Part shown: in pieces, positions 58,727 through 64,000 of the stretch | Position numbering within the stretch: the stretch's first letter is position 1 | How the letters are laid out: each line of letters begins with the position of its first letter | Assembly: GCF_014203605.1 (NCBI RefSeq) | Contig: NZ_JACHJJ010000027.1 | Span: 33,217 to 97,216 of the forward strand | Length of the DNA: 64,000 nt | Origin: Thiemannella venezuelensis | Lineage (GTDB): Bacteria > Actinomycetota > Actinomycetes > Streptosporangiales > Streptosporangiaceae | Direction of reading: 5' to 3' | Program-made: the position numbers and the translations under genes | Notes under the pieces: generated by a model | Database searches by the model: none | What the model saw: only the letters and a program-made list of their open reading frames with translations | What the model was told of the DNA's origin: nothing

Positions 58727-58754
58727 GTCCCGCGGCCCTTGCCTGCCGCGGGAC
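58727..58754 (-). terminator. Hairpin after the RNase E/G gene
   Basis: GTCCCGCGGC (58727-58736) pairs with GCCGCGGGAC (58745-58754), a perfect 10-bp stem with an 8-nt loop, starting 6 bp after the rne stop codon. Confidence 0.8.
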
Positions 58755-58759
58755 ACCGG

Positions 58760-61483
58760 CTAGTCGGCCGGCTTGGCCTTGCGGGAGCGTCTCCGCCCCC
58801 GGCCGGAAGCCTGTGCGGCCTGGGCGTCCTCATCCGGGACGTCGCCAAGCGCATCTGTCACCGTATCACGTCCGGACTGGTCGCCCGCCGCGACGGCGCT
58901 CCCCGGCTCCTTGCCGAGCTTCTCCGAGACGGCCTTCTCGACGGCCATCTTGCCCTGGGTACCGCGCGGCTCCGGCTTCCCCTCGACCGGCTCGGTCGAG
59001 ATGTGCAGGCCCCGGCCGCCGCAGCAGTCGCAGACGGTCGAGAACGCCTCCAGCAGGCCCTGTCCGACCCGTTTGCGGGTCATCTGGACCAGGCCCAGGG
59101 AGGTGACCTCGGCGACCTGGTGCTTGGTCCGGTCCCGCGCCAGGCACTCCAGCAGCCGCCGCAGCACCAGGTCCCGGTTGCTCTCCAGCACCATGTCGAT
59201 GAAGTCGATGACGATGATGCCGCCGATGTCCCGCAGCCGGAGCTGGCGGACGATCTCCTCGGCCGCCTCCAGGTTGTTGCGGGTGACGGTCTCCTCGAGG
59301 TTGCCGCCCTGCCCGGTGAACTTGCCGGTGTTGACGTCGACGACGGTCATCGCCTCGGTCCGGTCGATCACCAGCGAGCCCCCGCTGGGCAGCCAGACCT
59401 TGCGCTCCATCGCCTTGGCGATCTGCTCGTCGATCCGGTAGGCGGCGAAGACGTCGCCGTCCTCGTCCCACCGGGTCAGGCGCTCGGCCAGGTGCGGGGC
59501 CACGTAGCGGACGTACTCGTCCACGGTCCCCCACACCTCGTCGCCCTGGACGACCAGCGAGGTGAAGTCCTCGTTGAACACGTCGCGGACCACCCGGACG
59601 GTCATGTCCGGCTCGGCGGAGAGCAGCTCCGGCGCGCTGGCCGACTTGGCCTTGCGCTGGATGTTCTCCCACTGCGCCGAGAGCCGGGCCACGTCGCGGC
59701 CGAGCTCCTCCTCCGACGCGCCCTCGGCGGCGGTACGGACGATCACACCGGCGTTCTCCGGCATGACCTTCTTCAGGATGCTCTTGAGGCGGGTGCGCTC
59801 CTTGTCGGGGAGCTTGCGGCTGATCCCGGTCATCGAGCCGTCGGGCACGTAGACCAGGTAGCGGCCGGGCAGGCTGACCTGGGAGGTCAGGCGGGCGCCC
59901 TTGTGGCCCATCGGGTCCTTGGTGACCTGGACGAGCACCGACTGGCCCGACTTCAGCGCCACCTCGATCCGCTTGGGCTGCCCCTCCAGCCCGGCGGTGT
60001 CGAAGTTGACCTCACCGGCGTACAGCACCGCGTTGCGGCCCTTGCCGATGTCGACGAAGGCGGCCTCCATGCTCGGCAGGACGTTCTGCACCTTGCCGAG
60101 GTAGACGTTGCCCACGTAGGACTGGCTCGCCTCGCGGTCCACGTAGTGCTCGACGAGGATGTCGTCCTCCAGCACCGCGATCTGGGTGCGGCCACCGGTG
60201 CGGCGGACCACCATCACGCGCTCGACGGACTCCCGGCGGGCCAGGAACTCCGACTCGGTGATGATCGGCGGACGCCTGCGGCCGAGCTCCCGGCCCTCCC
60301 TGCGGCGCTGCTTCTTGGCCTCCAGCCGGGTCGAGCCGCGCACGCTCTGCACCTCGTCGACCGAGGTGCTCCGCCCGGCGCGGGGAGCGCGGATGCGGAC
60401 CACGGTGTTCGGCGGGAGGTCCTGGACCTCGGCCGCCTCGTCGGAGCTCCTGCGGCGCCTGCGCCTGCGGCGGCGGGAGCCGCCCTCCTCCTCGCCCTCC
60501 TGCTCGGGCTCGGCGGCGGCATCCTCCTCGGCCTGGCCGGCCTCGGTCTCCTCCGCCTCGTCCAGCTCGCGTCCCTTGCCCCGGCCGCGGCCGCCCCGCC
60601 GGCGGCGCCTGCGGCGGCCGCCGGCCTCGTCGCCCTCGGCCTCCTCGATCTCCTCGTCCTCGATCTCCTCGGCCTCGGTCCCGGCCCCGGCCTCGGGCTC
60701 GGTCTCGGCGGGCTCGGGCCGACGCTCCGCGCGCTCGGCGGCGGGGCGGGGAGAGGGCTGCTCGGCCCGGTGCGGGTCGGGGGCCTGGAACAGCGGCTGG
60801 AACACCGCCGCGGGAGCCTGGAAGGTCACCGAGGGCACCTCGGCGCGCCCCCTGGCGGCCAGCCCGAACGGGTCGGCGACCAGGTCGCGCTCCTCGGCGA
60901 CCTCCTCACCGGGAGGCTCGTCGTCCAGCGGCTCGTCGACGGGCATCGCGAGCAGCAGAGCCGCCGCGACCTCCTCGGCCTCGGCGGTGGACAGGTCCAT
61001 GACCGGCTCCGCCACGGGCCGGGCGTCCTCCGCGGTCTCCTGCACGGCCTTCTTCCGCGTGCGCGTCCGCTTGGCGGGCGCCGCGGCGGGCTCGGAGGCG
61101 ACCTCCTCGGCGGCCGGAGCGGGAACCTCCTCCTCCGCGACCGGCGCGGGAACCTCCTCCTCCGCGGCGGGTACGGCGGCCGCCTTCTTCGCGCGGCTCC
61201 GCCTGGTCGCGGCCGGCGCGGCGGCCGTGTCGTCCGCGGCGGCCGCCTTGCGCCGGGTGGCGCGCTTGGGCGGCGCCTCCTGCGCGGGCGCGGCCTCCTC
61301 CGGCGGCGCGGTCTGCGCGACCGGCGCGGCCTGGACCGGCGCGGCGGCCGCGGGCTCCGGCTCCTCCGGCGGAGGCCCGGCCGGCCGGCTGGCGGCCCGC
61401 CTGCGGCGGACCGGCTGAGCAGTCTGTTCCGTCGTATCCCCGGCAGGGCCGTTGGCCCCGACGTTGGGCTCGTTGTCGAGCAT
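58760..61483 (-). CDS. rne: RNase E/G family endoribonuclease
   Basis: In this 907-residue protein residues 1-380 are low-complexity, with alternating acidic and Arg/Lys/Ala-rich blocks, the actinobacterial RNase E style in which the scaffold region is N-terminal. The catalytic core follows: S1-like SYVGNVYLGKVQNVLPSMEA, VVDVNTGKFTGQGGNLEETV and GGIIVIDFIDM with the two metal-binding Asp residues, then the Zn-link-like CDCCGGRG. A short basic tail (GRGRRRSRKAKPAD) ends the protein. It processes rRNA and degrades mRNA. The 5' end of the gene is only about 90 bp from the next upstream gene. Confidence 0.96.
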   Translation of the reverse strand: MLDNEPNVGANGPAGDTTEQTAQPVRRRRAASRPAGPPPEEPEPAAAAPVQAAPVAQTAPPEEAAPAQEAPPKRATRRKAAAADDTAAAPAATRRSRAKKAAAVPAAEEEVPAPVAEEEVPAPAAEEVASEPAAAPAKRTRTRKKAVQETAEDARPVAEPVMDLSTAEAEEVAAALLLAMPVDEPLDDEPPGEEVAEERDLVADPFGLAARGRAEVPSVTFQAPAAVFQPLFQAPDPHRAEQPSPRPAAERAERRPEPAETEPEAGAGTEAEEIEDEEIEEAEGDEAGGRRRRRRRGGRGRGKGRELDEAEETEAGQAEEDAAAEPEQEGEEEGGSRRRRRRRRRSSDEAAEVQDLPPNTVVRIRAPRAGRSTSVDEVQSVRGSTRLEAKKQRRREGRELGRRRPPIITESEFLARRESVERVMVVRRTGGRTQIAVLEDDILVEHYVDREASQSYVGNVYLGKVQNVLPSMEAAFVDIGKGRNAVLYAGEVNFDTAGLEGQPKRIEVALKSGQSVLVQVTKDPMGHKGARLTSQVSLPGRYLVYVPDGSMTGISRKLPDKERTRLKSILKKVMPENAGVIVRTAAEGASEEELGRDVARLSAQWENIQRKAKSASAPELLSAEPDMTVRVVRDVFNEDFTSLVVQGDEVWGTVDEYVRYVAPHLAERLTRWDEDGDVFAAYRIDEQIAKAMERKVWLPSGGSLVIDRTEAMTVVDVNTGKFTGQGGNLEETVTRNNLEAAEEIVRQLRLRDIGGIIVIDFIDMVLESNRDLVLRRLLECLARDRTKHQVAEVTSLGLVQMTRKRVGQGLLEAFSTVCDCCGGRGLHISTEPVEGKPEPRGTQGKMAVEKAVSEKLGKEPGSAVAAGDQSGRDTVTDALGDVPDEDAQAAQASGRGRRRSRKAKPAD

Positions 61484-61578
61484 GCGGGCGTTCTCCCGTC
61501 AGCCCCCGGGCGCGTCTCCGCGCCGCGCGGGAGCTCTCGTCTCTCGCTGTCCGCCGGGCCTGGGCCCGGCGCCAAGTC

Positions 61579-62358
61579 CTATAGGTCGCCGTCGACGTGC
61601 TCGCCTGCCGGTCCCGTCTCGCCGCCGCGCGTAGTGTCGCGGTCAGGGCCGAACGGGTCGGCGGGGCCACCGATGTGCACGTCCAGCGGCCCCTGCGCCA
61701 GCCTGGTCACCTCGGGGGGTGACGGCGGCGCGAAGTCGGCCACAAGACGCAGTCCGGTGAGGACGTCGTCGGGTCGAACGGCAGGAGTTGCGTGCCGTAC
61801 AACCATGCGAAGTATGACACATGACTGACTGGACGCCTGACCTGCTGTTGTCTCTCCTCCTTCGATGGCGTGCAGATTCAGCACCACCTCCCGCGCGTCG
61901 AAGCGGCGCATCCCCTTCTTGGTCAGGCGCTCCACCTCGATCCGCTCGGCCGCGTTGAACCGCTCGACCGCCTCCCCCGCCAGCGCGGGGTCGGCCCCCG
62001 GCAGCCGGATCTCCCACGCCGAGCACTCCAGCCGGTCGGCCAGGCTCCCGGAGGTCGCCGCGACGACGTCGAGCACGTCGAGGCCGGGCGGGAGCGAGTC
62101 GTCCAGTTCGGCGCGGAGCCGGTCGGGGTCGTACTCCCGCGTCACGCCGATCTCGAGGTACTCGGCCTCGCTGGCGACTCCGGTCGGGGCGGCGGCCCCC
62201 ACGTAGGAGATCTTCGGATGAGGCGAGAACCCCGCGCTGAACGCCACGGGGACGTCCGCGCGCCGTACCGCGCGCTCGACGGCCCGGGAGATGTCACGGT
62301 GACTGGTGAAGCGCAGGCGTCCGCGCTTGGCGTAGCGCACGCGCAGGCGCTGCGCCAC
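61579..62358 (-). CDS. TIGR03936 / DUF2344 radical-SAM-linked protein
   Basis: This 259-residue protein has the family start RLRVRYAKRGRLRFTSHRDI and then RADVPVAFSAGFSPHPKISY. The family always accompanies, or is fused to, TIGR03960-type B12-binding radical SAM proteins; here that partner is directly upstream. The joint function is not known. GTG 62358 is the probable start. The C-terminus is acidic and Gly-rich. Confidence 0.9.
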   Translation of the reverse strand: MAQRLRVRYAKRGRLRFTSHRDISRAVERAVRRADVPVAFSAGFSPHPKISYVGAAAPTGVASEAEYLEIGVTREYDPDRLRAELDDSLPPGLDVLDVVAATSGSLADRLECSAWEIRLPGADPALAGEAVERFNAAERIEVERLTKKGMRRFDAREVVLNLHAIEGGETTAGQASSQSCVILRMVVRHATPAVRPDDVLTGLRLVADFAPPSPPEVTRLAQGPLDVHIGGPADPFGPDRDTTRGGETGPAGEHVDGDL

Positions 62359-62505
62359 GGGCGCGGGCGGAGGCCCGTCGGGAGCGGGTTTCAGGGTGTG
62401 CCGTCCTTTCCGAATCGTGACCGTCGCCTGCGGAGCAGACCGTGCTCACGCACGGCCTACTCCAGACAACGGCCGGTGACGAGGGCTTCTTCCCGGGCCG
62501 GCGCT

Positions 62506-64000
62506 CTAGACGACCGTCAGCGGCAGGAGCTTCTTGCCGGTGGGGCCGATCTGGATCTCGGTGCCCATCGTGGGGCACACGCCGCAGTCGTAGCACGGGG
62601 TCCAGCGGCAGTCCTCGACCTCGACGTCGTTGACCGCGTCCTGCCAGTCCTGCCAGAGCCACTCGCGGTCGAGCCCGGCGTCGAGGTGGTCCCAGGGCAG
62701 GACCTCGTTCTCCTCGCGCTCGCGGGTGGTGTACCAGCCGACGTCGACGCCGGCCTTGTCGGCGGCGTCCATCCATCGCTGGTAGGAGAAGTGCTCGCTC
62801 CAGCCGTCGAACCGGCCGCCGTCCTCCCAGACCGCGCGGATGACCGCGCCGACCCGGCGGTCGCCCCGGGACAGCAGCCCCTCCACGATCGAGGGCTTGC
62901 CGTCGTGGTAGCGCATGCCGATGGCCCGGCCGTACTCCTTGTCGCCGCGCAGGGCGTCCTTGAGCGCCTTGAGCCTGCGGTCCACCGTCTCGTGGTCGGC
63001 CTGGGCCGCCCACTGGAACGGCGTGTGCGGCTTGGGCACGAACCCGCCGATGGAGACCGTGCAGCGGACGTCGCGCGACCCGGTCGCCTCCCGGCCCGCC
63101 TGGATGACCTTCCTGGCCAGGTCGGCGATGCCGAGCACGTCGGCGTCCTCCTCCGTGGGCAGGCCGCACATGAAGTAGAGCTTCACCTGCCGCCAGCCCT
63201 GGGTGTAGGCCGTGGTGACGGTCCGGATCAGGTCCTCCTCGGTGACCATCTTGTTGATCACCTTGCGCATGCGCTCGGAGCCGCCCTCCGGGGCGAACGT
63301 GAGACCCGACCGGCGGCCGTTGCGGGAGAACTCGTTGGCCAGGTCGATGTTGAAGGCGTCGACCCGGGTCGAGGGCAGCGAGAGCGAGGTGTTCGTGCCC
63401 TCGTAGCGGTCGGCCAGGCCCTTGGCGACCTCGCCGATCTCGGAGTGGTCGGCGCTGGACAGGGACAGGAGCCCGACCTCGTTGAAGCCGGAGGCCTTGA
63501 CGCCCGCCTCGACCATGTCGCCGATCGTGGTGATCGACCGCTCCCGCACCGGCCGGGTGATCATCCCTGCCTGGCAGAAGCGGCAGCCCCGGGTGCAACC
63601 GCGGAAGATCTCCACGCTGAACCGCTCGTGCACGGTCTCGGCCAGCGGGACCAGCGGCTTCTTCGGATAGGGCCACTCGTCGAGGTCCATGACCGTGTGC
63701 TTGTGCACCCGCCACGGCACGCCGGACCGGTTCGGCGCGACGCGCTGGATCCGGCCGTCGGCGTGGTAGTCGACGTCGTAGAACCTGGGCACGTAGACCC
63801 CGCCGGACTCGGCCAGGCGCATGAGCAGCTCGTCGCGGCCACCGGGCGAGCCCTCGGCCTTCCACTCGCGGACGACCTCGGTGATGGCGATGGCGATCTG
63901 CTCGCCGTCGCCCAGCACCGCGGCGTCGAGGAAGTCGGCGATCGGCTCGGGGTTGAAGGCCGCGTGACCGCCCGCGAGCACGATCGGGTCGTCGTCGCCC
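62506..64000 (-). CDS. TIGR03960-type B12-binding radical SAM protein (partial)
   Basis: The stop is at 62506; the frame runs off the right edge, so the N-terminal B12-binding portion is missing. The visible 498 residues contain the radical SAM cluster FRGCTRGCRFCQAGM (CxxxCxxC) and SLPSTRVDAFNIDLA with TFAPEGGSER for SAM binding. The C-terminus has paired Cys (CRWTPCYDCGVCPTMG) that may hold a second Fe-S cluster. The reaction is unknown. The small DUF2344 partner follows after about 150 bp. Confidence 0.93.
   Translation of the reverse strand, partial: GDDDPIVLAGGHAAFNPEPIADFLDAAVLGDGEQIAIAITEVVREWKAEGSPGGRDELLMRLAESGGVYVPRFYDVDYHADGRIQRVAPNRSGVPWRVHKHTVMDLDEWPYPKKPLVPLAETVHERFSVEIFRGCTRGCRFCQAGMITRPVRERSITTIGDMVEAGVKASGFNEVGLLSLSSADHSEIGEVAKGLADRYEGTNTSLSLPSTRVDAFNIDLANEFSRNGRRSGLTFAPEGGSERMRKVINKMVTEEDLIRTVTTAYTQGWRQVKLYFMCGLPTEEDADVLGIADLARKVIQAGREATGSRDVRCTVSIGGFVPKPHTPFQWAAQADHETVDRRLKALKDALRGDKEYGRAIGMRYHDGKPSIVEGLLSRGDRRVGAVIRAVWEDGGRFDGWSEHFSYQRWMDAADKAGVDVGWYTTREREENEVLPWDHLDAGLDREWLWQDWQDAVNDVEVEDCRWTPCYDCGVCPTMGTEIQIGPTGKKLLPLTVV

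Noticed and set aside
58739-61828. A 1029-codon plus-strand frame opposite rne
   Set aside because: It is the antisense of the RNase E/G gene; composition is low-complexity Leu/Gly/Arg and no family is recognisable.

Overview
The window is chromosomal DNA of a high-GC, filamentous-type actinomycete. GC-rich codon use, Rne/RNase G next to rplU-rpmA-obgE-proB-proA, the nadD/rsfS pair, DesK-type two-component genes, two ECF41 sigma factors and many TetR genes all fit Streptosporangiales or a close relative. Genus is inference only. Many genes have a TAnnnT -10 hexamer 6-10 nt before the start codon, so leaderless mRNAs appear common.

Layout. 0-5.5 kb: end of an FG-GAP/VCBS protein, an FMN protein under a DtxR/IdeR-like iron box, a TetR gene, an AHSA1/SRPBCC gene fused in frame to an ArsR remnant, tRNA-Ala(GGC) copy 1, a YfbK-like VWA lipoprotein, a DinB/TIGR03086 protein and a rhodanese divergent from an FtrA-like AraC regulator. 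5.6-18.4 kb: serine hydrolase, nucleotidyltransferase, DrrAB-type ABC exporter with divergent TetR, MerR/methyltransferase pair, serpin lipoprotein behind a 14-bp tandem repeat, SCO6745-type protein, methyltransferase, a yndJ/DUF1990 operon with a perfect operator, and a lipid kinase. 18.6-26.3 kb: phytoene-desaturase-like flavoprotein, TetR-ferredoxin-P450 operon divergent from a haloalkane-dehalogenase-like hydrolase, YegP-like protein, WD40 protein, DUF4267/TetR pair and tRNA-Ala copy 2. 26.5-37.6 kb: ECF41 sigma plus flavoprotein behind matching promoters, AlaX-like protein, CynX/NimT transporter, small membrane proteins, DUF523 protein, a two-component system, and a second ECF41 sigma sharing a symmetric divergent promoter with a four-TM protein. 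37.6-46.6 kb: secreted protein, catalytically degenerate IS4 transposase, a fused double histidine kinase with NarL-type regulator and MacB-like ABC transporter, tRNA-Ala copy 3. 46.7-64 kb: mostly core genes (phosphatase, rsfS, nadD, M48 protease, a dead metallopeptidase homologue, Ser/Thr kinase, proA, proB, obgE, rpmA, rplU, rne, and two radical-SAM-associated genes).

The most unusual items are: (i) two ECF41 loci whose promoters can be read directly, one giving TGTCACG-N17-CGTC-N8-ATG twice, the other a back-to-back pair CCTCACA-N16-CGTC; (ii) a 718-aa protein with two DesK-like kinase halves in tandem, the first lacking both phospho-acceptor His and N-box Asn; (iii) three copies of one tRNA-Ala(GGC) gene, each followed by the same covarying hairpin, plus a fourth orphan hairpin; (iv) several intact genes with dead active sites (IS4 transposase, YpfJ-like peptidase). 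I found no CRISPR array, prophage or integrated plasmid.
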